Shown here one piece after another: positions 18,003 through 29,429 of a DNA stretch of 64,000 nt. Position 1 is the stretch's first letter; each line of letters opens with the position of its first letter. Origin of the DNA: Siculibacillus lacustris (GTDB taxonomy: Bacteria; Pseudomonadota; Alphaproteobacteria; Rhizobiales; Ancalomicrobiaceae); assembly GCF_004328075.1 (NCBI RefSeq), contig NZ_SJFN01000023.1, positions 1-64,000 of the forward strand. Direction: 5' to 3'. Below the pieces are notes generated by a model. The model saw only the letters and a list, made by a program, of their open reading frames with translations. It did not search any database and was not told the origin of the DNA. Both the position numbers and the translations under genes were made by a program.

Positions 18003-19379
18003 ATGATCGCAACTCCGACTTCCGCTCCGCTGCGCGCAGCCGGAGACCGTTCGCTCTTCGGCCGCATGGCGCGCCTGTCGACCGCCGCGTTGGTGGCGCT
18101 CGCCACCGTCGCCGGTGCCCTGGTGGCCGGCGCGGGTCCCGCCGCGGCGCAGCTCAAGATCACCGTCACCCCCGGCGCGGCGTTCCAGCCGATGCCGATC
18201 GCGGTGCCGGAGTTCGCCGGTGATCCGACGCTCGGCGCGCAGGTGGCACAGATCGTCGCCGCCGACCTCAAGGCTTCGGGCTATTTCACGGTGCTCGATC
18301 CCGCCTCCTATCTGGAGCGCAGCGTCGGCGCCGGGGTGACGCCGAACTTCAACAACTGGCGCGGCATCAATGCTCAGGCGCTGGTCGCCGGCACGGTCGC
18401 CCAGACCGGCGGGCAGATCCAGGCTCAGGTCCGGGTGTGGGACGTGTTCGGCGGCACCCAGCTGGTCGGCTCGCAGTTCGGCACCTCGCCGGACGCGGTG
18501 CGCCGCCTCGCCCACATCGTCGCCGACGCGGCCTATGCGCAATTGACCGGCTTCAAGGGCTTCTTCGACAGCCGCATCGTCTACGTCGACGAGACCGGGC
18601 CGAAGACCAACCGGGTCAAGCGGCTGGCGATCATGGACTGGGACGGGGCCGGGGTGCGCTACCTCACCCGCGGCCAGGAACTGGTGCTGACCCCGCGCTT
18701 CTCGCCGTCCAACCAGCAGGTCGCCTACATGGCCTACGGCGCCGGCGACCCCAAGGTGTTCATCCTCAACGTCGCCACCGGCGCCCGCCAACTGCTCGGC
18801 GACTTCGCCAACATGACCTTCAGCCCGCGCTTCTCGCCGGACGGCGGACGTCTGGTGTTCTCGATGCAGAAGGACGGCAACGCCAACATCTTCCAGATGG
18901 ACCTTTCGGGACGCGGCGTGACCCAGCTGACCTCGGGCGCGTCGATCGACACCTCGCCGTCGTTCTCGCCGGACGGTTCGCAGATCGTGTTCGAGAGCGA
19001 CCGCGGCGGCGTGCAGCAGCTCTATGTGATGGATCGCGGCGGCGGCGGCGCCAAGCGCATCTCCTTCGGCGCCGGGCGCTACGCCACGCCGGTGTGGTCG
19101 CCCGATCCCGACAATCCGTTCATCGCCTTCACCAAGCAGGACGGCAGCGGCTTCAAGATCGGCGTGATGAAGCCCGACGGCTCGGGCGAGCGGATCCTCG
19201 CCGACGGCTTCCACAACGAAGGCCCGACCTGGGCGCCCAACGGCCGCTACGTGATGTTCTTCCGCGAAGGCGGCGGCGAGTCGCAGCTGTGGCTGGCCGA
19301 CGTCACCGGTCATGTCCTGACGCCGATCAAGACCCCGGGCGGCGCTTCGGATCCGGCCTGGTCGCCGCTGCTCAAGTGA
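18003..19379 (+). CDS. tolB: Tol-Pal system beta-propeller protein TolB
   Basis: TolB is a periplasmic protein that binds Pal and is displaced by TolA during envelope constriction. The 458-residue form has a long signal peptide (core [17 protein letters not shown], cleavage near AAAQ), an N-terminal alpha/beta domain and a six-bladed propeller with repeated blades such as [23 protein letters not shown] and [14 protein letters not shown] 18003 has GAGGACAG upstream and is preferred. An ATG at 17943 overlaps the tolA stop (TGATG), is also preceded by AAGGA, and would give 478 residues. Confidence 0.95.
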   Translation: MIATPTSAPLRAAGDRSLFGRMARLSTAALVALATVAGALVAGAGPAAAQLKITVTPGAAFQPMPIAVPEFAGDPTLGAQVAQIVAADLKASGYFTVLDPASYLERSVGAGVTPNFNNWRGINAQALVAGTVAQTGGQIQAQVRVWDVFGGTQLVGSQFGTSPDAVRRLAHIVADAAYAQLTGFKGFFDSRIVYVDETGPKTNRVKRLAIMDWDGAGVRYLTRGQELVLTPRFSPSNQQVAYMAYGAGDPKVFILNVATGARQLLGDFANMTFSPRFSPDGGRLVFSMQKDGNANIFQMDLSGRGVTQLTSGASIDTSPSFSPDGSQIVFESDRGGVQQLYVMDRGGGGAKRISFGAGRYATPVWSPDPDNPFIAFTKQDGSGFKIGVMKPDGSGERILADGFHNEGPTWAPNGRYVMFFREGGGESQLWLADVTGHVLTPIKTPGGASDPAWSPLLK

Positions 19380-19610
19380 GACATTCGGGCAACAGTCCAG
19401 ACACGTCGCGGGCCTCCCCGGAACCGCCGGGCCTGCGACACCTTTCCACCATGTTCGGATCGCTACCGTCGACTTCGGACGACGAGGCCTCGGGCGCGGC
19501 GGAAAACCGCCGAATCAAGGTTTCGTTCACCACGTTTCTGCACCCCGGTTTAACCACGGTCCGTTAGGGATACCGGCAGGTCATCGGGTCCATCCGAAGG
19601 AGCATACGGG

Positions 19611-20117
19611 ATGTCGATTGAAATGGGCTTCGTTCGCGGCGTGAAGTTCGCGGCGATCATCGCGGCGACGCTGACGCTCGGCGCCTGCGCCAGCCAGCAG
19701 GACAGCGCTGGCGACGGCGCCGGCGGTCTCGGTGGCGCCGGTGCGGCGACGCCGGGCAGCCAGCAGGACTTCGTGGTCAACGTCGGCGACCGCATCTTCT
19801 TCGCCAACGATTCGTCGGACGTCGCCGCCGAGGCGCGCACCACCCTCGACCGTCAGGCCGGCTGGCTCGCCAAGTATCCGCGCTACGCCGTGACCATCGA
19901 AGGTCATGCCGACGAGCGCGGCACCCGCGAATACAACATCGCGCTCGGCGCCCGCCGCGCCGCCGCCGCCCGCGACTACCTGATCTCGCGCGGCGTGCCG
20001 TCGACCCGGCTGAAGACCATCTCCTACGGCAAGGAACGCCCGGTCGCGGTCTGCGACGAGGAGAGCTGCTGGAGCCAGAACCGCCGCGCCGTCACGGTGC
20101 TCGGTGGCGCCAACTGA
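19611..20117 (+). CDS. pal: Peptidoglycan-associated lipoprotein Pal
   Basis: Pal is an outer-membrane lipoprotein that grips peptidoglycan and is recycled by Tol. In 168 residues there is a signal with lipobox LGAC (lipidated Cys26), a short Gly/Ala linker, and an OmpA-like domain from about residue 55. The peptidoglycan-binding core is IEGHADERGTREYNIALG with the diaminopimelate-binding Asp and Arg. The upstream 230 bp contain a TTAACC half-site (19549) but no complete CtrA box. Confidence 0.96.
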   Translation: MSIEMGFVRGVKFAAIIAATLTLGACASQQDSAGDGAGGLGGAGAATPGSQQDFVVNVGDRIFFANDSSDVAAEARTTLDRQAGWLAKYPRYAVTIEGHADERGTREYNIALGARRAAAARDYLISRGVPSTRLKTISYGKERPVAVCDEESCWSQNRRAVTVLGGAN

Positions 20118-20163
20118 TCTCGGCTCCGGCCCCGCGCGGGCCGGTGCGACGACCTGAAGCTGC

Positions 20164-20186
20164 GGCGGTCCCGGAACGGGGCCGCC
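20164..20186 (+). terminator. Hairpin after pal
   Basis: GGCGGTCCC (20164-20172) and GGGGCCGCC (20178-20186) form nine pairs including one G-U around a 5-nt loop. There is no T tract, so it may be an attenuating or stabilising hairpin rather than a full terminator before cpoB. Confidence 0.35.
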
Positions 20187-20351
20187 GTCGGCATATCGGC
20201 GGCGATTGTCCCGTGAAATCCCATCGGCGGCCGAGGTCGGCCATGCGGCCGACAAACTTTGGCCGAAAGCGGCGCGCCATGTTAGGGAAATTCCCGAAAG
20301 ACGCGCGGCTCCCGAGGGTCCCCGCGTGACGGGAAAGGAGCAATTTCGATC

Positions 20352-21413
20352 ATGTCGGTTTGGACGAGAACGATGTTTCGAGGACCGGGGTGCCGTGGGG
20401 GAGGAACGATCGCGGTGATGTGCCTCGCGGTCCTCCTGGTGCTGGCGCCGGGTGGCCGTCCGGCGAGCGCCCAGGGCCTGTTCGGCGGCTCCGACGACGG
20501 CGATCGGCGCAATGCCGAGGTCGGCCTCCGGATGAACCAGATCGAGAATCAGATGCGCGGCCTCAACGGCCAGATCGAGCAACTGACCTTCCAGATCCGG
20601 CAGCTCCAGGATTCGATGACGCGGATGCAGAAGGACTACGAGTTCCGTCTGCAGGAGATCGAGAACGGCACGGCGCGGGCCGGGGCCGGTCGTCCGCCTC
20701 CGGCGCCGCCGCCGCAGAAGCGGTCGGACGTCGCGCCGAGCGGCGCCGACGCGGTGATGGCGGCGGCCCCGACCGGGATGCCGCCGAACGCCATGTCGGC
20801 CCCGGAGACGACCCGGGCCGCGCCGCGCGGGGCGCCGCCGGCCTCGCTCGGCCAGCTGTCGTCGAACGATCCGATCGGCGGGATCATCGGTACCGCGCCG
20901 CTCGACCTCGGGGCGACCGCCCAGCCGGGCGTCGCCACGGAAGGCCGCAGCGTCGGGCCGATCACCGATCCGACGATGGCCGCGGTGCCGCCGGGGGTCG
21001 ATCCGCGCTACGCCTCGGTGCCGCCGACCGCCAGCCCGCGCGACGAATACGACGCGGCCTACGGTTACATCCTCAACGGCGAATACGCGCTGGCCGAAAC
21101 CAGCTTCAAGACCTTCCTGGCCAACCATCCGACCGACCGGCGGATCGGCAGCGCCCAGTTCTGGCTCGGCGAGAGCTACTATGCCCGCGCCCGCCACAAG
21201 GAGGCGGCCGACGCCTTCCTCAAGAGCTACACCCAGTTTCCCGACGGTGCCAAGGCGCCGGACAGCCTGCTGAAGCTCGGCCTGGCGCTCACCGGCCTCG
21301 GCGAGAAGAAGGCCGCCTGCGCCTCCTGGGACGAGCTGCTGGTCAAGTACCCGAAAGCCGCCAAGGCCGTGCGCGATCGCGCCGCGGCCGAGAAGACCCG
21401 TGTCAAGTGCTGA
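20352..21413 (+). CDS. cpoB: Tol-Pal cell division coordinator CpoB (YbgF)
   Basis: CpoB is a periplasmic protein that links Tol with peptidoglycan synthesis at the septum. The 353 residues comprise a signal peptide (core VMCLAVLLVLAPG, cleavage near ASAQ), an N-terminal coiled coil (about 55-105, MRGLNGQIEQLTFQIRQLQ), a long low-complexity Pro/Ala linker, and a C-terminal TPR domain (from about 235, DAAYGYILNGEYALAE) typical of the family. Its end overlaps tilS by 14 nt. Confidence 0.93.
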   Translation: MSVWTRTMFRGPGCRGGGTIAVMCLAVLLVLAPGGRPASAQGLFGGSDDGDRRNAEVGLRMNQIENQMRGLNGQIEQLTFQIRQLQDSMTRMQKDYEFRLQEIENGTARAGAGRPPPAPPPQKRSDVAPSGADAVMAAAPTGMPPNAMSAPETTRAAPRGAPPASLGQLSSNDPIGGIIGTAPLDLGATAQPGVATEGRSVGPITDPTMAAVPPGVDPRYASVPPTASPRDEYDAAYGYILNGEYALAETSFKTFLANHPTDRRIGSAQFWLGESYYARARHKEAADAFLKSYTQFPDGAKAPDSLLKLGLALTGLGEKKAACASWDELLVKYPKAAKAVRDRAAAEKTRVKC

Positions 21414-22725
21414 CGACGCCCCCGTCTCGGACCGTGAGGCCGCGCAATTGTTCGCGCCGCTCCGAGACCGCGCCGGCGTCGCCCTCGGCGTTTCCGGGGG
21501 CGCCGATTCCTCCGCTCTCCTTCATCTCTGGGCCCGTGCCCGCACCGTCGACCCCGCCCTGCCGCCGGCAATGGTGCTGAGCGTCGACCATCGGTTGCGC
21601 GCCGAATCGGCCACCGAGGCGGCGATCGTCGCCGCCCGCGCCGCGGCTCTCGGCCTTCCCCATCAAACCCTCGCCTGGACCGGCCCCAAGCCCGCCGGCG
21701 ATCTGCAGGCCTCCGCCCGCCGCGCCCGCCGGGCGCTGATGCGCGACGCGCTCGAAGCGCGCGGCTGGGACACCCTGGTGCTCGCCCATCACGCCGACGA
21801 TCAGGCCGAGACCTTCCTGGCGCGTCTGGCGCGCGGCAGCGGCGTGGTCGGGCTGGCGGCGATGGCGCCGTTGCACCGCGCCGAGGGGATGTGGATCGCC
21901 CGGCCGTTCCTGGCGCTGCCCAAGCGGCGGCTGACGGCGACGCTGACCGCGGCCGGCATCGACTGGATCGAAGACCCGTCCAACGCCGATCGGCGGTTCG
22001 ACCGGGCGCGGTGGCGGGCGGCGATGCCCGATCTCGCCGCCCTGGGGCTGACGCGCGAGCGCCTGGTGGCGACGGCGCGGGCGATGGCCCGGGCGGCGGT
22101 GGCCCTCGACGGGCTCGGCGAGGCGCTCACGGCTACCGCGGAAGTCGTGCATCCGGCCGGCTGGACGACCCTCGACGCCGCGACCTGGGCGGCGGCCCCG
22201 GAGGAGATCCGCCTGCGCTGCCTGTCGCGGGCGATCGCCCGGGTCGGCGGTGGCGACTACGGACCGCGCCTCGACGACGTCGAACGGCTCGATGCGGCGC
22301 TGATCGGCGCGCGCGCCGGGGGCTCCGCCCTGGTGCGGACCCTCGGCGGGGTACGGATCGAACTGCGGCGCGGGCTGGTGTGGCTGGCGCCGGAGGAGGG
22401 GCGGGTGGCCGCGCCGATCGAACTGCGGCCGGGGGCGTCGGCGTGGTGGGCCGGGCGGCGCCTGCGGCTCGCGTGGGAAGCCCCGGGAATGGTGACCGTC
22501 GGGCTGCTCGGCGAGGCCGGGCGTGGGCGTCTCGATTCGGCGGCCTGGGGCCGGGCGAGCGCGCCCTCGGGCGTGCGGCCGTCGGCGAAGGTGATCGCCG
22601 CGGCGACCGCTTTGTCGGTCGACGGGCGTCTGGTGGCGGTGCCGGGGCTCGGTTGGCGGGCCCCGGACGCGGTCCACGACTGGTCGGGCGCGCTGTTCGG
22701 AGCCGATTGCGCGGCGGATCGCTAA
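21400..22725 (+). CDS. tilS: tRNA(Ile) lysidine synthetase
   Basis: TilS attaches lysine to C34 of the CAU-anticodon tRNA-Ile so that it reads AUA codons; it is essential. The PP-loop ATP-binding motif SGGADS is at residues 32-37, with the substrate region HHADDQAETFLARLARGSG and IARPFL following. The protein has 441 residues. The GTG start at 21400 lies inside the cpoB end, implying coupled translation. The tilS-ftsH order is widely conserved. Confidence 0.93.
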   Translation: MSSADDAPVSDREAAQLFAPLRDRAGVALGVSGGADSSALLHLWARARTVDPALPPAMVLSVDHRLRAESATEAAIVAARAAALGLPHQTLAWTGPKPAGDLQASARRARRALMRDALEARGWDTLVLAHHADDQAETFLARLARGSGVVGLAAMAPLHRAEGMWIARPFLALPKRRLTATLTAAGIDWIEDPSNADRRFDRARWRAAMPDLAALGLTRERLVATARAMARAAVALDGLGEALTATAEVVHPAGWTTLDAATWAAAPEEIRLRCLSRAIARVGGGDYGPRLDDVERLDAALIGARAGGSALVRTLGGVRIELRRGLVWLAPEEGRVAAPIELRPGASAWWAGRRLRLAWEAPGMVTVGLLGEAGRGRLDSAAWGRASAPSGVRPSAKVIAAATALSVDGRLVAVPGLGWRAPDAVHDWSGALFGADCAADR

Positions 22726-22764
22726 CGAAATCGACAGTCCTTGGTCGATGGTCCGTGTGGTCAT

Positions 22765-22796
22765 CTTGGCATTCGCCCCGGCGAGACCTATCTTCG
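22765..22796 (+). promoter_or_regulatory. Candidate RpoH (heat-shock) promoter of ftsH
   Basis: CTTG at 22765-22768 is followed after 18 nt by CCTATCTTCG at 22787-22796. This fits the heat-shock promoter pattern reported for alphaproteobacteria (CTTG, 17-18 nt, CYTAT-T-n-n-G). Transcription would begin near 22803, about 60 nt before the ftsH ATG. ftsH is a classical RpoH target, and FtsH in turn degrades RpoH. Confidence 0.62.
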
Positions 22797-22860
22797 CAGG
22801 AACGAGATGTGGGTCGGCTGGCGCCAGCTACGGCGTGTCGCGGTCGAAATGGGATCACCG

Positions 22861-24789
<1,929 letters not shown>

Positions 24790-24828
24790 CGGCGAGCCGT
24801 CGTCCCCGAGCCTTTCCGCGCCTCATTC

Positions 24829-24860
24829 GACGCCCGCCCCCTCCGGCGGGCGTCGTCGTG
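24829..24860 (+). terminator. Rho-independent-type terminator after ftsH
   Basis: GACGCCCGCC (24829-24838) pairs perfectly with GGCGGGCGTC (24845-24854) around a 6-nt loop, followed by GTCGTGTCC. The stem is strong and the T tract weak, as is common in this base composition. It isolates the tol-pal-tilS-ftsH transcription from the permease gene. Confidence 0.65.
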
Positions 24861-24992
24861 TCCGGGGGGCGACGAAAGTCGCGCGCGAGGATGGCCCCGG
24901 GTTTGCTAAGTCGGCGGACGAAGGGGGTGATCTCGCCGGGTCCGAAGGGCGGGCCGGGGGCCGCGCCCGAGGAAGTTCGGAGGGAATTCGCC

Positions 24993-26345
24993 ATGTCCGT
25001 CGTGTCCGCCGTCGACGAACGGCTGCCGCTGCCGCGCCTGACGGCGCTCGGGCTCCAGCACGTGCTGGTGATGTATGCCGGTGCGGTGGCGGTGCCGTTG
25101 ATCGTCGGACGCGCCCTGAAACTGCCGCCGGATCAGGTGGCGCTGCTGATCAACGCCGATCTGTTCGCCGGCGGCATCGCCACGCTGATCCAGGCCTGGG
25201 GCCTGCCGGGAGTGGGTATCCGCCTGCCGGTGATGATGGGCGTGACCTTCGCCTCGGTCGGACCGATGATCGCGATCGGTGCGGCGCCGGACCTCGGACT
25301 GCTGACGATCTACGGGTCGGTGATCGTCGCCGGCCTGTTCGGGCTGCTGATTGCCCCCTTCGTGAGCCGTCTGTTGCCTCTTTTTCCGCCGGTGGTGACC
25401 GGGACGATCATCACGGTGATCGGCATCTCGCTGATGCGGGTGGGGGTCAACTGGGCCGGCGGCGGCATCGGCAACCCGAGTTTCGGTGATCCGCTCTATC
25501 TCGGCGTCGCCGCCTTCGTGCTGTTCGTCATTCTCGCGCTGGCCAAATACGGCAGCGGCTTCCTCGCCGCCGTCTCGGTGCTGATCGGCATCGTCGTCGG
25601 CTGCGTGGTGGCGACGGCGCTCGGCCAGATGCATTTCGACAAGGTCGCCTCCGCCCCGTGGTTCGGGCTGATCCTGCCGTTCCAGTTCGGCGTGCCGAAG
25701 TTCGACGTCGCCTCGGCGCTGACCATGTGTCTGGTGATGGTGGTGGTGATGATCGAATCGACCGGCATGTTCCTGGCGGTCGGCGAGATGACCGGGACCC
25801 CGGTCGACGAGGCCAAGCTCACCCGGGGCCTGCGCGCCGACGGGCTCGGCACGTTGATCGGCGGCATCTTCAACACCTTCCCCTACACGTCCTTCTCCCA
25901 GAACGTCGGTCTGGTCGGCATCACCGGGGTCAAGTCGCGCTGGGTGGCGGTGGTCGGCGGCCTGATCATGCTGGTGCTCGGTCTGGTGCCGAAGCTCGCG
26001 GCGCTGGTCGAGGCGGTGCCGCAGTTCGTGCTCGGCGGCGCCGGCCTGTGCATGTTCGGCATGGTCGCGGCGACCGGCATCCGCATCCTGTCGGGGGTCG
26101 ACTTCAAGGCCCGCAAGAACGATCTGCTGATCGTCGCCCTGTCGATCGGTTTCGGCATGATCCCGCTGGTCGCGCCGAAGTTCTTCGACCGCATGCCCAA
26201 TGCGATGCATCCGCTGCTCGAATCGGGGATCCTGTTGGCCTCGATCTCGGCGGTGGCGCTCAACGCCTGGTTCAACGGGGTCCGCGGCGCGGCCGATCCG
26301 CTCGCAGCGGCGGCGCAGGCGGCCAAGGCGGTCGACCACGCCTGA
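24993..26345 (+). CDS. NCS2-family nucleobase (xanthine/uric acid-type) permease
   Basis: This is a 450-residue polytopic symporter with about 12-14 TM segments. Family signatures include LGLQHVLVMYAGAVAVPLIVG at the N-terminus, the central FNTFPYTSFSQNVGLVGITG and late GFGMIPLVAPKFF. The sequence resembles the UacT/XanQ/PbuX purine branch rather than uracil permeases, but substrate assignment from sequence is tentative. It lies between ftsH and glmM, usually adjacent, so it is another local insertion. ATG 24993 has AGGGAATTCGCC upstream. Confidence 0.88.
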   Translation: MSVVSAVDERLPLPRLTALGLQHVLVMYAGAVAVPLIVGRALKLPPDQVALLINADLFAGGIATLIQAWGLPGVGIRLPVMMGVTFASVGPMIAIGAAPDLGLLTIYGSVIVAGLFGLLIAPFVSRLLPLFPPVVTGTIITVIGISLMRVGVNWAGGGIGNPSFGDPLYLGVAAFVLFVILALAKYGSGFLAAVSVLIGIVVGCVVATALGQMHFDKVASAPWFGLILPFQFGVPKFDVASALTMCLVMVVVMIESTGMFLAVGEMTGTPVDEAKLTRGLRADGLGTLIGGIFNTFPYTSFSQNVGLVGITGVKSRWVAVVGGLIMLVLGLVPKLAALVEAVPQFVLGGAGLCMFGMVAATGIRILSGVDFKARKNDLLIVALSIGFGMIPLVAPKFFDRMPNAMHPLLESGILLASISAVALNAWFNGVRGAADPLAAAAQAAKAVDHA

Positions 26346-26509
26346 TCGCGCGTCGTCGGCAACGGCGAAGCAAACTTTCGTCATCGACCGGGGGCGGTCC
26401 TGGAATTCCGCCCTCGGTATCTTTCCGTCCCTGACGCGATGATATAGCGAGTACCGGTGAATTGGACTCGCGGATTGCGGGTCTGCCTGTCGATGGGAAC
26501 CGGGGACAG

Positions 26510-27856
26510 ATGGCTGGGAAATATTTCGGGACCGACGGTATCCGCGGCCGCGCCAATCGGTGGCCGATCACGCCGGATCTGGCGATGCGGGTGGCGATGA
26601 GCGTCGGTCTGGTGTTCCAGCGTGGTCGGCACCGCCACCGGGTGGTGATCGGCAAGGACACACGACTGTCGGGCTACATGATCGAGACGGCGATGGTCGC
26701 CGGATTCACCGCGGTCGGCGTCGACGTGTTCATGACCGGCCCGATCCCGACACCGGCGGTGGCGATGTTGACGCGCTCCCTGCGTTGCGATTTCGGGGTG
26801 ATGATCTCGGCCTCGCACAATCCTTACGAAGACAACGGCATCAAGATCTTCGGCCCGGACGGCTACAAGCTCTCCGACGAGATCGAAGCGGAGATCGAGG
26901 CTCTGGTCGACCAGGACCTCGGGTCGCGGCTGGCCGGTTCGGCGGATCTCGGACGGGCCAAGCGCATCGACGGCGTCCATGACCGCTACATCGAATTCGC
27001 CAAGCGGACGCTGCCGCGCAACCAGTCGCTGGCCGGTCTCAAGGTGGTGATCGATTGCGGCAACGGCGCCGCCTATCGGGTGGCGCCGGAAGCGCTGTGG
27101 GAACTCGGGGCCGAAGTCCATCGGATCGGTACCGAGCCGGACGGGTTCAACATCAATCTCGACTGCGGCTCGACCGCACCGCTGGCGCTGCAGAAGAAGG
27201 TCGTCGAGATCGGTGCCGACATCGGCATCGCGCTGGACGGCGACGCCGACCGGGTGATCATCGTCGACGAGAAGGGCCATCTGGTCGACGGCGACCAGTT
27301 GATGGCGCTGGTGGCCGAGAGCTTCGCCGAAGACGGCCGGCTGGCGCGGCGCGGTGTGGTGGCGACGGTGATGTCCAATCTCGGACTCGAACGCCATCTC
27401 GCCGGCCTCGGCCTCGAACTGGTGCGCGCCAAGGTCGGCGACCGCTATGTGGTCGAGCAGATGCGGGCGGGCGGTTACAACGTCGGCGGCGAGCAGTCGG
27501 GCCACATCGTGCTGTCCGACTACGGCACCACCGGCGACGGACTGATCGCGGCGTTGCAGGTCCTCAGCGTGGTGCAACGCCAGGGCCGCTCGGTCTCGGA
27601 AGTGTGCCATCGCTTCGAACCGGTGCCGCAGATTCTCGAGAACATCCGCTTTTCCGGCGGCCGGCCGCTCGACGCGGCGCCGGTGATCGCGGCGATCGCC
27701 GCCGGCGAGAAGCGCCTCGCCGGAATCGGGCGGCTGGTGATTCGCCCTTCGGGCACCGAGCCGCTGATTCGGGTGATGGGTGAAGCCGACGACGGCGTGT
27801 TGCTGCGCGACGTCGTCGACGACATCGTCGGGGCGGTGCGCAAGGTCGCGGGCTGA
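26510..27856 (+). CDS. glmM: Phosphoglucosamine mutase GlmM
   Basis: GlmM interconverts glucosamine-6-phosphate and glucosamine-1-phosphate for UDP-GlcNAc, hence peptidoglycan and LPS. The 448 residues start [13 protein letters not shown]. The active phosphoserine is S102 in [13 protein letters not shown], the Mg2+ loop is DGDADR, and the C-terminal phosphate-binding loop is [12 protein letters not shown]. Start 26510 follows CGGGGACAG. The gene stands downstream of ftsH and the inserted permease. Confidence 0.96.
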   Translation: MAGKYFGTDGIRGRANRWPITPDLAMRVAMSVGLVFQRGRHRHRVVIGKDTRLSGYMIETAMVAGFTAVGVDVFMTGPIPTPAVAMLTRSLRCDFGVMISASHNPYEDNGIKIFGPDGYKLSDEIEAEIEALVDQDLGSRLAGSADLGRAKRIDGVHDRYIEFAKRTLPRNQSLAGLKVVIDCGNGAAYRVAPEALWELGAEVHRIGTEPDGFNINLDCGSTAPLALQKKVVEIGADIGIALDGDADRVIIVDEKGHLVDGDQLMALVAESFAEDGRLARRGVVATVMSNLGLERHLAGLGLELVRAKVGDRYVVEQMRAGGYNVGGEQSGHIVLSDYGTTGDGLIAALQVLSVVQRQGRSVSEVCHRFEPVPQILENIRFSGGRPLDAAPVIAAIAAGEKRLAGIGRLVIRPSGTEPLIRVMGEADDGVLLRDVVDDIVGAVRKVAG

Positions 27857-28100
27857 GGCCCACGACCCGAGCCGGCGGGGCCGTCGCGCGAGCCTCGGCC
27901 CGGCCGGTCCGCGCCGACGGTTCGCCCTCGGAGCGGGCGGTGATCGCGCCGCATCTACCTGCAAATCATTCCGATTTTTGGTGCGGGCGGGTTTTCGCCC
28001 GACGGCCGGGTCGTCGTCGCGCACCGGCGGGTCGCCGGCGTTCGGTGGGCGGCGGCGCGGCCGCGCGATCGCGTGCGTGTGTCGTGGTTAAAGGACACGG

Positions 28101-28115
28101 TTAAGTCTCCCTTAA
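28101..28115 (+). promoter_or_regulatory. Exact-consensus CtrA box
   Basis: TTAA (28101-28104), GTCTCCC, TTAA (28112-28115) matches the CtrA consensus TTAA-N7-TTAA perfectly. It lies 324 bp upstream of the barrel gene. CtrA is the master cell-cycle response regulator of alphaproteobacteria. In G+C-rich DNA a perfect match is unlikely by chance, but binding is inferred. Confidence 0.6.
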
Positions 28116-28128
28116 GATTTACGCGCCA

Positions 28129-28137
28129 TTATCCACG
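28129..28137 (+). promoter_or_regulatory. DnaA-box-like site
   Basis: TTATCCACG differs from the strong DnaA box TTATCCACA only in the last base. It stands 13 bp downstream of the exact CtrA box. A single box is more consistent with transcriptional control by DnaA than with an origin. Confidence 0.4.
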
Positions 28138-28339
28138 AGTTGGGATCGCCGATGCTTCGGGCGGGGTGATCGCGACGCGAGGGGGGCCTCGGCGGATTGG
28201 TGACGATCCTTTGTGACCGTTCAACTCGGAGTAATCCGAGCCTATAGCGGTAAAGCGTCGCCATCGTCGAAATTCACCCGAACTCTCGATGTGTATTTTT
28301 CGTGCAGAATTCCGAGTATGTGCGAAAAAATCTCGGCTG

Positions 28340-28354
28340 TTTACGACGTTTTAA
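28340..28354 (+). promoter_or_regulatory. Second CtrA-like box, promoter-proximal
   Basis: TTTA (28340-28343), CGACGTT, TTAA (28351-28354) is one mismatch from TTAA-N7-TTAA and continues as TTAACCAT, a recognised CtrA half-site form. It lies about 85 bp before the barrel gene start, a position suited to direct control. Confidence 0.55.
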
Positions 28355-28438
28355 CCATGGTCATGTTGGAGTGACCTTCAGTAAGCCGGACGGGAACGGC
28401 ATTCGAAGAAACGCTCCAGACGAGACGGGATCTCACCC

Positions 28439-29314
28439 ATGAACAAGATCGCGATTCACCTCTTGGCCGCAACGGCCCTTCTCGGCTTCGGCGCGGAGAC
28501 GATGGCGGCCGACTTGGGTGGTGGCTTCCGCGGCCCGAGTGTCGTGCAGCCGCTTTCGGATCCGGCGGCGACGTCGAGCGGCTGGTACCTGCGCGGCGAC
28601 GTCGGGGTCGACTTCGGCACCAAGTCGAAGTTCAAGGCCACCGAAGACAGCTACGTCAAGACGACGACCGAGGACAAGGTCGGCACCACCGGCACGATCG
28701 CCCTCGGCATCGGCTACCAGTTCAATTCCTATCTGCGTGGCGACATCACCGGCGAGATGTTCGGGACCCGCAACACCACCGGGTCGGTCGCCTTCACCGG
28801 CGGCAGTGTCGCCAACGGGTTGACCGCCAACCAGAACCTCTATGCGGGCCGCCTGTCGTCGATGCTGTTCCTGGCCAACGCCTATGTCGACCTCGGCAAG
28901 TATTCCGGCCTCACGCCCTATGTCGGCGCCGGTGTCGGTGCAGTGCACCACTCGCTGTCGATGAGCGAAGGCTCCCACTGGGATCGCCTGACCAATCCGC
29001 TCGGGACGCTGGCCGCGTCGGGCAACGACGTCGGCATCTTCAAGGGCAGCGACAAGTGGAACTTCGCCTGGGCGCTCCATACCGGCGTGTCCTACGACCT
29101 CGCGTCGAACCTCAAGCTCGACGTCGGCTACAGCTACAAGGATCTGGGCGGCATCAAGGAGAACGGTGGGTCGGTCTGTGCCAACAGCTACTGCCCGGAC
29201 GACTCGTTCAACCTGAAGCGGATCGCGGTGCACGACGTGCACGTCGGCGCCCGCTGGATGCTCGACCCGGTCGCCAAGACCCCGGCCTATGCGCCGGTGG
29301 TGGCCAAGTACTGA
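28439..29314 (+). CDS. Outer-membrane beta-barrel protein (Omp25/Omp31-like)
   Basis: This 291-residue protein has a signal peptide (IAIHLLAATALLGFGAETMA, cleaved before ADLGG) and a mature part with alternating beta strands and aromatic girdles, including YLRGDVGVDFG, LTPYVGAGVGAVHHS and NLKLDVGYSYKDLGG. It ends in HVGARWMLD followed by a short tail rather than a terminal Phe. It fits the eight-stranded surface-antigen/OmpW-like barrels abundant in Hyphomicrobiales. Likely structural; no specific pore activity can be assigned. Two CtrA-like boxes upstream suggest cell-cycle control, as reported for Brucella omp25. Confidence 0.85.
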   Translation: MNKIAIHLLAATALLGFGAETMAADLGGGFRGPSVVQPLSDPAATSSGWYLRGDVGVDFGTKSKFKATEDSYVKTTTEDKVGTTGTIALGIGYQFNSYLRGDITGEMFGTRNTTGSVAFTGGSVANGLTANQNLYAGRLSSMLFLANAYVDLGKYSGLTPYVGAGVGAVHHSLSMSEGSHWDRLTNPLGTLAASGNDVGIFKGSDKWNFAWALHTGVSYDLASNLKLDVGYSYKDLGGIKENGGSVCANSYCPDDSFNLKRIAVHDVHVGARWMLDPVAKTPAYAPVVAKY

Positions 29315-29342
29315 TCGCATCGACAGCACCATCGACGGGGGG

Positions 29343-29375
29343 AGGGCGTGGACCGCAGGGTCCGCGCCCTCTTCG
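29343..29375 (+). terminator. Terminator after the barrel gene
   Basis: AGGGCGTGGACC (29343-29354) pairs over twelve positions (one G-U) with GGTCCGCGCCCT (29359-29370) around a GCAG tetraloop, then CTTCGT. It closes the barrel transcript before the serC leader. Confidence 0.75.
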
Positions 29376-29429
29376 TATCGGGCGGCGGACGGGGCTTCGT
29401 GAAATTCCTCATGACAGCGGTGGCGTGCG

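Larger units (their letters stand above)
27857..28438. other. Long regulatory intergenic region before the outer-membrane barrel gene
   Basis: These 582 bp are visibly A+T-richer than the surrounding DNA, especially 28080-28360. They contain an exact TTAA-N7-TTAA box (28101-28115), another TTAA at 28088, a DnaA-box-like TTATCCACG (28129-28137) and a near-consensus second CtrA box (28340-28354). No open frame of credible character is present. The region probably holds the promoter(s) and a long leader of the barrel gene. Confidence 0.6.

Noticed and set aside
27857-28438. Replication origin, because CtrA-like and DnaA-like sites occur together
   Set aside because: Only one DnaA-like box, no iterons, and none of the genes usually beside alphaproteobacterial origins; a promoter region is the simpler reading.
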